20,080 nucleotides of DNA, taken from contig CAZKKN010000032.1 of the NCBI GenBank assembly GCA_964553375.1, forward strand, positions 1 through 20,080. The letters are read 5' to 3'. The translations under genes were made by a program, and so were the position numbers. This document shows positions 1-6,518 of this stretch, piece after piece; position 1 is the stretch's first letter, and each line of letters opens with the position of its first letter. This DNA comes from UBA9715 sp964553375 (lineage in GTDB: Bacteria; Actinomycetota; Coriobacteriia; Coriobacteriales; Eggerthellaceae). The notes beneath the pieces were generated by a model. That model had not been told where the DNA came from. It searched no databases and saw only the letters and a list, made by a program, of their open reading frames with translations.

Positions 1-42
1 CGGGGATGATGGCATGAAGCATGCTTCATGCCATCATCCCCG
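1..42. repeat. Perfect 42-bp palindrome
   Basis: Positions 1-21 are the exact reverse complement of 22-42, with the centre GAAGCATGCTTC. The outer arms (CGGGGATGATGG and its complement) match the start of the direct-repeat units that follow, so the palindrome belongs to the same repeat family. The window begins at its edge, so the full element may extend further left. It does not look like an intrinsic terminator because no T-run follows. Confidence 0.85.
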
Positions 43-133
43 TCCCCTGACATAACCTCTCGTCATCCCCGTCCCCTGACATAATCTGCGTCCCCTGGCA
101 TATGCCGTCATCCCCGTCCCCTGACATAATCTG
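32..133. repeat. Intergenic direct-repeat block (CCCCGTCCCCTGACATAA units)
   Basis: Three copies of a unit of about 28 bp lie at 32-60, 61-88 and 106-133. The copies at 61-88 and 106-133 are identical and end in CGTCCCCTGACATAATCTG. A shortened, diverged unit (CGTCCCCTGGCATATGC) sits at 89-105. The block ends about 30 bases before the tlyA ribosome binding site, so it lies in the upstream region of that gene. GTCCCCTGACA-type intergenic repeats are, from general knowledge, the kind of sequence spread as REP-like elements in gut bacteria; no transposase is visible here. An inverted, diverged relative occurs at the right end of the window. Confidence 0.8.
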
Positions 134-160
134 AGGTACCATGTGGCAACGCAATGATGC

Positions 161-170
161 AAGAAGGAGG
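161..170 (+). promoter_or_regulatory. Strong ribosome binding site upstream of tlyA
   Basis: AAGAAGGAGG is a near-ideal Shine-Dalgarno sequence. It lies 29 bases before the first ATG of tlyA (200), too far to serve it, but 5 bases before an in-frame CTG at 176. The in-frame stop TGA at 155-157 limits how far upstream translation could start. Confidence 0.6.
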
Positions 171-199
171 ACCTGCTGGAACAGCCGAAACGCAAGAAG

Positions 200-925
200 A
201 TGCGCCTGGACGACGCGCTGGTGGCGCGCGGGTTTTGTGCGGATCGCGATGAGGCGCTGCGCAAGGTGCTCGCCCATGAGGTGAAGGTGGATGACGTATT
301 CGCCTCTAGCGCCGCTGCGAAAATTCCCGCCGATGCCTCGCTGTGGGTAAAAGGGGAGAGCCTTTATGTGTCCCGTGGCGGCGTGAAGCTGCGGGGGGCG
401 TTGGATGCGTTCGCGCTGGATGTGAGCGGACTGCGTTGCCTGGATGCGGGGTGTTCCACCGGCGGCTTCACCGATTGCTTGCTTCAGGCGGGTGCGGCCA
501 GTGTGACCTGCGTGGATGTGGGTTATGGCGACTTGGCTTGGAAGCTGCGCTGCGACCCACGCGTAACGGTGTTCGAGCGCACTAACATCCGCACTGCGGA
601 GCCTGCTGCGTTGGGAGCGCCTTTCGATGTCATAGTGGCGGACTTGAGTTTCATCGGGTTGGCGCAGCTCGCTTCTGTTTTTGCGGCGCTCTGCGACACA
701 GGTAGCCTGTTCGTTGGGTTGGTGAAGCCGCAGTTCGAGTCGCTGGCGGGCGAGACCGATGCGCGCGGCCTGGTGGCGGACGAAGCGGTGCGCGCACGCA
801 CGGTGGCCGAGGTCAGTGACGCGCTAACCGCAGCCGGGTTCGCTGTGCGCGGTGTGGTGGAGTCGCCTATTCATGGCCGCAAGTCCGGCAACGTGGAATA
901 CCTGGTTTACGCCGATTTCTCCTAG
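200..925 (+). CDS. tlyA: TlyA-family rRNA 2'-O-methyltransferase
   Basis: TlyA enzymes add 2'-O-methyl groups to rRNA cytidines (in mycobacteria, 16S and 23S rRNA) using S-adenosylmethionine; loss gives capreomycin resistance there. The 241 residues show an S4 RNA-binding domain (about 1-60, starting MRLDDALVARG), the SRGGVKL motif (58-64), the SAM-binding loop DAGCSTGGFTD (from 82), DLSFI (148), LVKPQFE (about 174) and a C-terminal SGNVEYLV. The catalytic tetrad can be assigned as K63, D148, K176 and E233. Length is slightly short for the family (about 245-275). The reading frame stays open upstream to 158, and the strong ribosome binding site at 161-170 points to a CTG start at 176, which would add eight residues (LEQPKRKK). 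I keep ATG 200 as the conservative start. The name 'hemolysin' is historical. It appears to be a single gene, with a small hairpin after the stop. Confidence 0.93.
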   Translation: MRLDDALVARGFCADRDEALRKVLAHEVKVDDVFASSAAAKIPADASLWVKGESLYVSRGGVKLRGALDAFALDVSGLRCLDAGCSTGGFTDCLLQAGAASVTCVDVGYGDLAWKLRCDPRVTVFERTNIRTAEPAALGAPFDVIVADLSFIGLAQLASVFAALCDTGSLFVGLVKPQFESLAGETDARGLVADEAVRARTVAEVSDALTAAGFAVRGVVESPIHGRKSGNVEYLVYADFS

Positions 926-947
926 GGTGCGGATTTCCGCATCGCAC
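925..947 (+). terminator. Hairpin after tlyA, weak terminator candidate
   Basis: GGTGCG and CGCACC pair around a loop that also contains the nested TGCGG/CCGCA arms. It starts at the tlyA stop codon. There is no T-run, so rho-independent termination is doubtful; it may simply stabilise the 3' end. Confidence 0.3.
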
Positions 948-1053
948 CGGATGAAGGTGTGCTGGCGGCTGTTTCCCCACCTAAACCTGGTAGTATGAGG
1001 GAACTTGAATGAACTGCGGCTGCAGTGCGCCGGCCGCTTCGCCATCCGGCTGC

Positions 1054-1060
1054 AAGGAGG
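1054..1060 (+). promoter_or_regulatory. Ribosome binding site AAGGAGG deciding the PFL-protein start
   Basis: A perfect AAGGAGG lies 4 bases before ATG 1065. This rules in ATG 1065 and rules out the in-frame TTG at 1005 as the start. It is among the strongest ribosome binding sites in the window. Confidence 0.85.
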
Positions 1061-1064
1061 ATAT

Positions 1065-2429
1065 ATGCAGATCACGCCCGCTGAAGTTGCCGAGACCATC
1101 GCCATGGTGGCCGAGCAGCACCTGGACATTCGCACCATCACGCTGGGGATAAACCTGCGCGGCTGCACCGATGCCGATGTGAGCACCGTGGCGCTGAAGG
1201 TTTACGACCGCATGACCCACGCCGCCGCGCAGCTGGTGCCTACAGCCGAGCAGCTGGAGCGCGAATTCGGGATCCCCATCGTGAACAAGCGCATCTCGGT
1301 GACGCCGATCGCGGAGGTTTGCGCGGCGGTGACCCAAAACGACCTTTCGCCCATCGCCCAGGCCATGGACCGCGCGGCCAAGGAAGTGGGCGTGGATTTC
1401 GTTGGTGGGTTCTCCGCGCTGGTGCACAAGGGGGCCTCGAAGGCGGACGTGAAGCTGATGGAGTCCATCCCCGAGGCGCTGGCCGGGACGGATTTCGTGT
1501 GCGCGTCGGTGAACGTGGGCAGCACGCGAGCGGGAATCAACATGGATGCGGCTTTTCGCATGGCCGGCGTGATCAAGCGCGCTGCGGAGCTGACAGCCGA
1601 CCGGCAGTGCATCGGCGCTGGCAAGCTGGTGGTGTTTTGCAACGCCGTGGAGGACAACCCCTTCATGGCCGGGGCGTTCCATGGAAGCGGCGAGGCCGAC
1701 GAAGTGGTGAACGTGGGCGTGAGCGGCCCCGGCGTGGTGCGCGCAGTGCTGGCGAACATGCCGAAGGATGCAGATATTGAAGCGGTGGCCGAAGCGATCA
1801 AGGCCACGGCGTTCAAGATCACACGCGCCGGCGAGCTGATGTCGCGCGAGGCGTCGCGGCGGCTGGGGGTGGCCAAGGGCATTTTGGACTTGTCGCTGGC
1901 ACCGACTCCGGCCGAGGGCGATTCCGTGGCGGAGATCCTGGAAGCGATCGGCGTTGGCATGTGCGGCGGCCCTGGCACCACGGCGGCTTTGGCTATGCTG
2001 AACGACGCTGTGAAGAAGGGCGGCGTGATGGCGTCGTCGTCGGTTGGCGGGCTGAGCGGGGCGTTCATCCCCGTGTCCGAGGACGCTGGCATGATTCGTG
2101 CCGTTGAGGCCGGGGCGCTTTCCATCGCGAAGCTGGAGGCCATGACCTCGGTTTGCTCCGTGGGGTTGGATATGATCGCCATTCCCGGTGACACATCCCA
2201 GGAAGCGATTTTCGGGATTATCGCAGATGAATGCGCTATTGGGATGATCAACAACAAGACCACGGCTGTGCGTCTGATTCCCGCCATTGGGAAGAAGGTG
2301 GGCGACGTGCTGGAGTGGGGTGGCTTGCTGGGTTACGCGCCGGTGATGCCCGTGGACGACCATGCTGGCACCGTGTTCGCCCATCGCGGCGGCCGCATGC
2401 CCGCGCCGTTGAACTCGCTGAAGAACTAA
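1065..2429 (+). CDS. PFL family protein (UPF0210/DUF711)
   Basis: This 454-residue protein begins MQITPAEVAETIAMVAEQ and has the full normal length of UPF0210 proteins (about 450). Recognisable family stretches are RTITLGINLRGC, NKRISVTPIAEV, GVDFVGGFSALVHKG, SVNVGSTRAGINMDA, NPFMAGAFHGSGE, VGVSGPGVV and GMIAIPG-like segments near the C-terminus. The family adopts a pyruvate-formate-lyase-like barrel, but its reaction is unknown and I see no glycyl-radical consensus. Family members often follow a small ACT-domain protein gene; none is present here. The -10-like TAGTAT (991-996) with a leader of about 60 bases is a possible promoter but has no good -35. Identification as a family member is secure; the function is not. 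Confidence 0.93.
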   Translation: MQITPAEVAETIAMVAEQHLDIRTITLGINLRGCTDADVSTVALKVYDRMTHAAAQLVPTAEQLEREFGIPIVNKRISVTPIAEVCAAVTQNDLSPIAQAMDRAAKEVGVDFVGGFSALVHKGASKADVKLMESIPEALAGTDFVCASVNVGSTRAGINMDAAFRMAGVIKRAAELTADRQCIGAGKLVVFCNAVEDNPFMAGAFHGSGEADEVVNVGVSGPGVVRAVLANMPKDADIEAVAEAIKATAFKITRAGELMSREASRRLGVAKGILDLSLAPTPAEGDSVAEILEAIGVGMCGGPGTTAALAMLNDAVKKGGVMASSSVGGLSGAFIPVSEDAGMIRAVEAGALSIAKLEAMTSVCSVGLDMIAIPGDTSQEAIFGIIADECAIGMINNKTTAVRLIPAIGKKVGDVLEWGGLLGYAPVMPVDDHAGTVFAHRGGRMPAPLNSLKN

Positions 2430-2492
2430 CGAGGTGCGCGAGGTCGGTTTGCTTAGCGGCATCGCCACGCGTTTTCAACGTCCTGCTTGCGA

Positions 2493-2576
2493 GAGGCCAG
2501 CACACAACTTATGATTTCGTGTCATTTTTTCGCGGAAATGGCACAAAATGCGAGGTTGTGTGCTCTTCGGGGCCTC
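2493..2576. repeat. Large imperfect palindrome 1
   Basis: Outer arms GAGGCC (2493-2498) and GGCCTC (2571-2576) enclose AGCACACAAC (2499-2508) pairing with GTTGTGTGCT (2555-2564). Inside are ATTTCGTGTCATTT and AAATGGCACAAAAT. It could form one long stem or cruciform. The inner motif TTATGATTTCGTGTCATTT recurs exactly in palindrome 3. Confidence 0.8.
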
Positions 2577-2580
2577 GACT

Positions 2581-2637
2581 CCTTTGTGCGGATCAGTGTT
2601 TCCCCAGGTCGCGATTTTTCGAGTTCACACACAAAGG
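2581..2637. repeat. Imperfect palindrome 2
   Basis: CCTTTGTG (2581-2588) pairs with CACAAAGG (2630-2637). The interior includes CGATTTTTCG. It sits exactly between palindromes 1 and 3, so the three form one continuous structure of about 220 bp. Confidence 0.55.
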
Positions 2638-2643
2638 CCTTTA

Positions 2644-2713
2644 GGAGCACACGACTTATGATTTCGTGTCATTTCTGGCAAATAATGACACGAAATGGCA
2701 GCTCGTGTGCTCC
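2644..2713. repeat. Large imperfect palindrome 3
   Basis: GGAGCACACGA (2644-2654) pairs with TCGTGTGCTCC (2703-2713), and ATTTCGTGTCATT pairs with AATGACACGAAAT inside. It is a diverged second copy of palindrome 1, about 145 bp downstream. Its right edge lies 22 bases before the surviving part of the PIN-domain gene. Confidence 0.8.
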
Positions 2714-2735
2714 GCTCCCAAGACGAGCGCGGCCA

Positions 2736-2888
2736 GTGTCCATTGCGGCGAAGCGTCACGATGTGGACCTGATCCTCACCCGCAACCTGCGCGATTTCAA
2801 GGGAAGTCCTGTTGCGGTTATGGATCCCCGGCAGTTCTGCGAAACCTATCGCCCCGATGGCTACGTGTACGATCTGGTGGAGCTGTAG
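2736..2888 (+). pseudogene. C-terminal remnant of a PIN-domain (VapC-like) toxin
   Basis: The last 50 codons before TAG 2886 read as the C-terminal part of a PIN-domain nuclease: AAKRHDVDLILTRNLRDF, then SPVAVMDPRQFCE. The TRN-x-x-DF segment with SPV and an xPxxF follow-up is the typical final third of VapC-like toxins. Upstream, where the acidic catalytic core should be, the frame runs straight into palindrome 3 and encodes nothing recognisable. There is no antitoxin gene. I infer that the palindrome cluster replaced or disrupted the 5' part of a toxin-antitoxin locus. An uncharacterised short protein starting at GTG 2736 is less likely. Confidence 0.6.
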
Positions 2889-2908
2889 TTCAGAGCTGCT
2901 GAGAAGGC

Positions 2909-2958
2909 GGCAAGGTTGCTTGGCCACTTTGGCAAAATATGGCAAGGTTGCTTGGCCA
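2909..2958. repeat. Direct repeat GGCAAGGTTGCTTGGCCA, two copies
   Basis: Identical 18-bp copies at 2909-2926 and 2941-2958, 14 bp apart. Each copy is itself nearly palindromic (GCAAG/CTTGG-type arms), and the second is flanked by ATAT/ATAT, giving a small stem-loop. No gene is attached to it. Confidence 0.75.
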
Positions 2959-2978
2959 TATTGCAGAAATAAAGGAAG

Positions 2979-2999
2979 GCGGGCCCCTTGAGGCCCCGC
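2979..2999 (+). terminator. GC-rich hairpin, weak terminator candidate
   Basis: GCGGGCC pairs with GGCCCCGC, with one bulge, around a short loop containing TTGA. It lies about 45 bases before vsr. No T-run follows, so it may only insulate vsr from upstream transcription. Confidence 0.3.
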
Positions 3000-3032
3000 T
3001 TCGCAGTGCTCGCAAAACCCGCTTATACCTAC

Positions 3033-3038
3033 TAGAAT
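3033..3038 (+). promoter_or_regulatory. -10 element for vsr, leaderless-type
   Basis: TAGAAT is followed by six bases (GAACCC) and then ATG 3045. No Shine-Dalgarno sequence precedes the ATG. Transcription would start at or next to the A of the ATG, as in actinobacterial leaderless promoters (TAnnnT followed by 6-7 bases). I see no convincing -35. Confidence 0.5.
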
Positions 3039-3044
3039 GAACCC

Positions 3045-3473
3045 ATGACTAGTGAAGCCGTGCGAAAAGCGATGCAGGGAAACAAGCGCTCCGACACGAA
3101 GCCGGAACTGCTGGTTCGCAAGCGCTTACGCGATGCGGGGCTGGGCGGATATCGGCTTCAATGGAAAGTGCCAGGGCGCCCGGATGTTGCTTGGCCAGGG
3201 AAGAAAGTGGCGCTGTTCATCAATGGCTGCTTTTGGCATCGATGCCCGAAATGCAATCTTCCGCTGCCGAAGAGCAACGTTCAATACTGGGTAGTCAAAT
3301 TCGAAACGAATGTTGAGAGGGACAAGCGGAAGATCCGGGAGCTTGAAGATGCAGGCTGGAAGGTTCATACCGTTTGGGAGTGTGAGTTGAAGAAGGGCGC
3401 TATCGATCACACCTTCGCAGAACTACTTCCAATACTGGCGGATGAGCTGGGAAAAGAGTTGAAGCATGAATGA
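3045..3473 (+). CDS. vsr: Very short patch repair endonuclease Vsr
   Basis: Vsr nicks DNA next to T:G mismatches that arise when 5-methylcytosine deaminates, so it protects against mutation at sites methylated by a partner C5 methyltransferase. The 142-residue protein has the full family length. It shows the N-terminal KRSDTKPELLVRKRL segment, GRPDVAWPGKKVALFINGCFWHRCP (catalytic Asp47; the Phe63-Trp64 mismatch wedge; His65; Cys62/Cys67/Cys70 around the zinc site) and the C-terminal GWKVHTVWECEL. It overlaps the restriction endonuclease by 8 bases (ATGAATGA), so the two are translationally coupled. It is the first gene of the restriction-modification island. Codons are less GC-rich than in tlyA or the PFL gene, consistent with transfer. 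Its usual partner is Dcm (CCWGG); here it travels with a probable GATC system. Confidence 0.95.
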   Translation: MTSEAVRKAMQGNKRSDTKPELLVRKRLRDAGLGGYRLQWKVPGRPDVAWPGKKVALFINGCFWHRCPKCNLPLPKSNVQYWVVKFETNVERDKRKIRELEDAGWKVHTVWECELKKGAIDHTFAELLPILADELGKELKHE

Positions 3474-4944
3474 GATGCAAATCAAATACGAATCCGTGAA
3501 CTTCTCGGATCCTGAGGAAATCGAGGATTATGCAAAGCACCTTGAGGGGATGTCCTTCCAGGAAGTCGTTGATTTGGGGATTTGTCCCGAAAACGGCAAA
3601 GGGCATGATTATGACCGAAAGGAGTTCAAGGGAGGATTAGGCAATCTCCTGGAGGAATGCTTCTTCGGTTATGCTGCAAACAGCACTCAGGGTCCGGACT
3701 TTGAAGAAGCGGGTGTGGAGCTTAAATCCACGCCGTTCGACATCACGAAGAAAGGAACTGCATCTGCTGGCGAGCGTCTTGTTCTCACCATGGTTCCGCT
3801 TGAGGGACCGGTTGAGGATGATTTCTACAAGTCCCATGTTTGGGAGAAGTGCCATCTCATCCTTCTGATTTACTACGAACGAAATAAGTCGATTCCGCAC
3901 CTGGAGCAGCGGATCCGGTACGTCAAGCTGTTCACGCCTTCAGAAGAGGATTTGAAGATTATTCGCGATGATTACGAGAAGATCATCGGAATCATCAAAG
4001 AAGGCAGGGCGGAAGATCTGTCCGAAGGTCTGACCTCCTATCTTGGAGCTTGCACCAAAGGGGCAACAGCGGCTTCGTCGTTAGTTAAGCAGTTCTATCC
4101 TCCGCACGCTCCCGCCAAAAAGCGGGCATTCGCGCTCAAGCGTCAATACATGGATTATGTGTTGCACAACTACCTCATGGGCTCACACTCAGATGAATCC
4201 ATTGTTAAGGATCCGCGCGTATTAGCGGACCAAACGTTCGAGGAATATGTCATTTCCCTGATAAACGAGCATATCGGAATGACGGACCGCGAGCTATGCG
4301 CAATGCTCGGGCTGGAATATAAGGGCAACAAAGCTCAGTGGAATCAGATAACTTACGCTTTGCTGGGTGTTCGCAGTGGTCATGCCGAAGAATTCCAGAA
4401 GGCAAACGTGTCCGTTCGCACCGTTCGCATTGAACCACAGGGCAATGTGAGGGAGTCGCTTTCGTTGAATACATTCGACTTCATTGGATTGCTTGAAGAA
4501 GATTGGGAGACGGCGCCGCTTCACGAGTACTTCGAGGAAACGCGCTTTCTCTTCGTGGCGTTTCAAAAAGAGGTCGATAACGGAGGCCGAGAGGTGATTC
4601 GCCTGGCCGGAGCGCGATTCTGGTCGATGCCGCAGCGGGATATAGAGGGGCCACTTAAGAAGTGCTGGGAGGAAACGCGGCGCGTCATTCGCGACGGCGT
4701 GGAATTGGTTCCCGTGATTAGGGATGGGGAAATAGCGGAAGTCAAGAACAATCTTCCAAAGGCGAGCGCGAACCCGGTTGCCCATGTGCGCCCCCACACG
4801 GGGAAATCGGCCTATGTGCTTGGGGATGGCACAGTGATCAACAATCCGGAGCGCGATGCGGCACCGCTGCCCGATGGGCGCATGATGACCCGGCAGAGCT
4901 TCTGGTTAAATAGTGAGTACATCCATAAGATCGTGGAGTTCTGA
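3466..4944 (+). CDS. Sau3AI/MutH-family type II restriction endonuclease
   Basis: The 492 residues match the Sau3AI layout: an N-terminal catalytic MutH-like domain and a C-terminal, catalytically inactive MutH-like DNA-binding domain (Sau3AI is about 490 residues). The active site is complete: Glu64 in NLLEECFFG, Asp78 in GPDFEEAG, then Glu85 and Lys87 in GVELKSTPF. The spacings 14, 7 and 2 are exactly those of MutH Glu56, Asp70, Glu77 and Lys79. The C-terminal half (from about 255, FEEYVISLINEHIG, to RFLFVAFQKE) resembles the Sau3AI second domain. Family members cut GATC, so I infer GATC cleavage, blocked by the neighbouring cytosine methyltransferase. It overlaps vsr by 8 bases and precedes the methyltransferase by 129 bases. 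Third positions are visibly more A/T-rich than in flanking chromosomal genes, suggesting horizontal acquisition. The frame is intact. Confidence 0.93.
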   Translation: MNEMQIKYESVNFSDPEEIEDYAKHLEGMSFQEVVDLGICPENGKGHDYDRKEFKGGLGNLLEECFFGYAANSTQGPDFEEAGVELKSTPFDITKKGTASAGERLVLTMVPLEGPVEDDFYKSHVWEKCHLILLIYYERNKSIPHLEQRIRYVKLFTPSEEDLKIIRDDYEKIIGIIKEGRAEDLSEGLTSYLGACTKGATAASSLVKQFYPPHAPAKKRAFALKRQYMDYVLHNYLMGSHSDESIVKDPRVLADQTFEEYVISLINEHIGMTDRELCAMLGLEYKGNKAQWNQITYALLGVRSGHAEEFQKANVSVRTVRIEPQGNVRESLSLNTFDFIGLLEEDWETAPLHEYFEETRFLFVAFQKEVDNGGREVIRLAGARFWSMPQRDIEGPLKKCWEETRRVIRDGVELVPVIRDGEIAEVKNNLPKASANPVAHVRPHTGKSAYVLGDGTVINNPERDAAPLPDGRMMTRQSFWLNSEYIHKIVEF

Positions 4945-5051
4945 TTCGTGGGGTCCTGACTTATGGAGATCGAATGAAGATCGAATAGAGATCGACGGAT
5001 CCTGTGTTGCGCCGGTCCGTTTCGTGGGATCATTCGTAGTGAAGAATGATC
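4929..5051. promoter_or_regulatory. Cluster of seven GATC sites before the methyltransferase
   Basis: GATC occurs at 4929, 4968, 4979, 4990, 4998, 5028 and 5048. The first lies inside the last codons of the endonuclease gene; the others are in the 129-base spacer before the methyltransferase start (5074). Three sit in a short tandem array (AGATCGA spaced 11 bp: 4968, 4979, 4990). Random expectation for 123 bp is about 0.5. GATC is the predicted target of this very system, so the array may be a binding or methylation-sensing region that controls methyltransferase expression. The role is inference; the site count is direct. Confidence 0.6.
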
Positions 5052-5073
5052 AATTGGAAGCATCGGAGCGCCC

Positions 5074-6393
5074 TTGCCTACACCAAAGAAGATAACCATT
5101 GCAGAGCTGTTCGCTGGCGTGGGCGGTTTTCGGCTTGGGCTTGAGGGGTATGATAACGACAAGCACCCCGAGTTCAATCGTCCGGCCGCCGGCCCTTTCA
5201 AGACCGTGTGGGCGAACCAGTGGGAGCCTCCGGGAACGGACGCGCGGCAGTTCGCCTACCGCTGCTACTGCGAGCGATTCGGTTTCGAGGGTGTGGAAAA
5301 CACCGACATCCATGAGGTGCTGGATGAATACGAAGCCGGCGAGTATGAGATCCCGGATTTTCGCATGCTGGTGGGCGGCTTCCCCTGCCAGGACTATTCC
5401 GTGGCCAAGCCCCTGCCGAAAGCCGGTGGAATTGAGGGCAAGAAGGGCATCCTTTGGTGGGACATCTACCGTTTGCTTCAGCTGAAAGAGCCGGAGTATC
5501 TGCTGCTCGAGAACGTCGACCGCTTGCTGAAAAGCCCCGCTAACCAGCGCGGTCGCGATTTCGCCATCATGCTGAGCTGCTTATATAAGCTGGGTTATTC
5601 CGTGGAGTGGCGCGTGATCAATGCCGCCGATTATGGCATGCCGCAGAAGCGGCGGCGCGTGTACATCTTCGGGGAAAAGGATGCGCCGAAATGGGATTTG
5701 CGGGGCCGCCTCACTGATGACGGTGTGATGGCGAAGGCGTTTCCCGTAGCGGAGCAGATTGAGAGGGAAAGCAAGCTCAAGGTGAGCAAAACGCCGCATC
5801 TGGTCAGCAAGGGGTTCGGCGTGGGGCTTAAAGTCTCGCCGTTCCAGAATGCGGGCGTTATGCAGAAGGGCGCGATTCTCACGGCGAAAGTGACCGCAGC
5901 ACCAGACGAGGACATGAAGCCTGTGGTGCTGGGCGATATCCTGGTTCCCGATTCCGAGGTCTCGCCGGAGTTCTTCATCCCGAAGAAAAACCTGAAGACA
6001 TGGGCGAGCCTGCGCGAGGCGAAAAGCATAGAGCGAAAAAAGGCCGACGGGTTTACCTATCGCTATAGCGAAGGCGCTATGGCGTGGCCAGACCCGCTTG
6101 ACCGGCCGGCACGAACCATCTTGACGGGCGAGGGAGGTGCTGGAGCCAGTCGGATGAAGCATGCGGTTAAAGGCGATTCCGGTCGCATCCGGCGGCTTGT
6201 TCCTGATGAGTTGGATCAGATCCAGATGTTCCCCAAGGGTTGGACTGATGCGGACATGACCGACGGACAACGGGCGTTTTGCATGGGTAACGCCCTGGTG
6301 GTTGAGATCCCCCACCGGATCGGTAAGCAGATAGCCCTCTATGATTGCGAGAAGCAGAACGCCGCGCGGAAGCGGGCGATGGCCGAGGCTTAA
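5074..6393 (+). CDS. C5-cytosine DNA methyltransferase (predicted GATC specificity)
   Basis: This enzyme transfers a methyl group from S-adenosylmethionine to C5 of cytosine and would protect host DNA from the adjacent endonuclease. The 439 residues contain the ordered motifs: I, ELFAGVGGFRLGLE (11-24); IV, GGFPCQDYS with catalytic Cys105; VI, LLENVDRL with Glu146; VIII, QKRRRVYIFG (191-200); a target-recognition region of about 140 residues; IX, RPARTILTGEGG; X, MGNALVVEIPHRIG (404-417). The PCQDYS plus GIEGKKGILWWDIYR pattern recalls the methyltransferases that accompany Sau3AI-type enzymes. The start is TTG 5074, with GGAG at 5065-5068; the upstream in-frame stop TGA at 5047 leaves no ATG/GTG choice. 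GC content is higher than in the endonuclease gene. Specificity is inferred from the partner gene. Confidence 0.95.
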   Translation: MPTPKKITIAELFAGVGGFRLGLEGYDNDKHPEFNRPAAGPFKTVWANQWEPPGTDARQFAYRCYCERFGFEGVENTDIHEVLDEYEAGEYEIPDFRMLVGGFPCQDYSVAKPLPKAGGIEGKKGILWWDIYRLLQLKEPEYLLLENVDRLLKSPANQRGRDFAIMLSCLYKLGYSVEWRVINAADYGMPQKRRRVYIFGEKDAPKWDLRGRLTDDGVMAKAFPVAEQIERESKLKVSKTPHLVSKGFGVGLKVSPFQNAGVMQKGAILTAKVTAAPDEDMKPVVLGDILVPDSEVSPEFFIPKKNLKTWASLREAKSIERKKADGFTYRYSEGAMAWPDPLDRPARTILTGEGGAGASRMKHAVKGDSGRIRRLVPDELDQIQMFPKGWTDADMTDGQRAFCMGNALVVEIPHRIGKQIALYDCEKQNAARKRAMAEA

Positions 6394-6446
6394 GCGGTTC
6401 GCGCTGGCGGGGGCTGGGTTGGAGCGTGTTGCTCCTAAGCCGCTTT
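6393..6446 (+). terminator. Nested hairpins after the methyltransferase, weak terminator candidate
   Basis: AAGCGG just after the stop pairs with CCGCTT near 6440. Inside is GGAGC-GTGTT-GCTCC (6421-6435). The downstream tail is only moderately T-rich (TTTATCATGTT). It may end the restriction-modification transcript. Confidence 0.35.
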
Positions 6447-6518
6447 ATCATGTTCAGTCGAAGTATCCATGGCGCATTTCCTTGTGCCGCCTGTTTTCAA
6501 AATTAAACGATGATGGGA

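Noticed and set aside
1..133. CRISPR-like array
   Set aside because: Units are nearly contiguous with no unique spacers of constant length, and no cas genes are present.
1005..1064. Upstream TTG start for the PFL protein
   Set aside because: No ribosome binding site at 1005, whereas AAGGAGG lies just before ATG 1065 and the family N-terminus begins there.
981..2468. Long open frame on the minus strand opposite the PFL gene
   Set aside because: His/Arg-rich, low-complexity translation with no domain; it is a GC-rich shadow of the strongly supported plus-strand gene.
2487..2735. 5' part of an open frame running into the PIN remnant
   Set aside because: It is made of the palindrome sequences and has no resemblance to the N-terminal half of a PIN domain.
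4913..5095. Small 60-codon frame across the GATC-rich spacer
   Set aside because: It starts inside the endonuclease gene in another frame, lacks a ribosome binding site, and its sequence merely reflects the GATC repeats.
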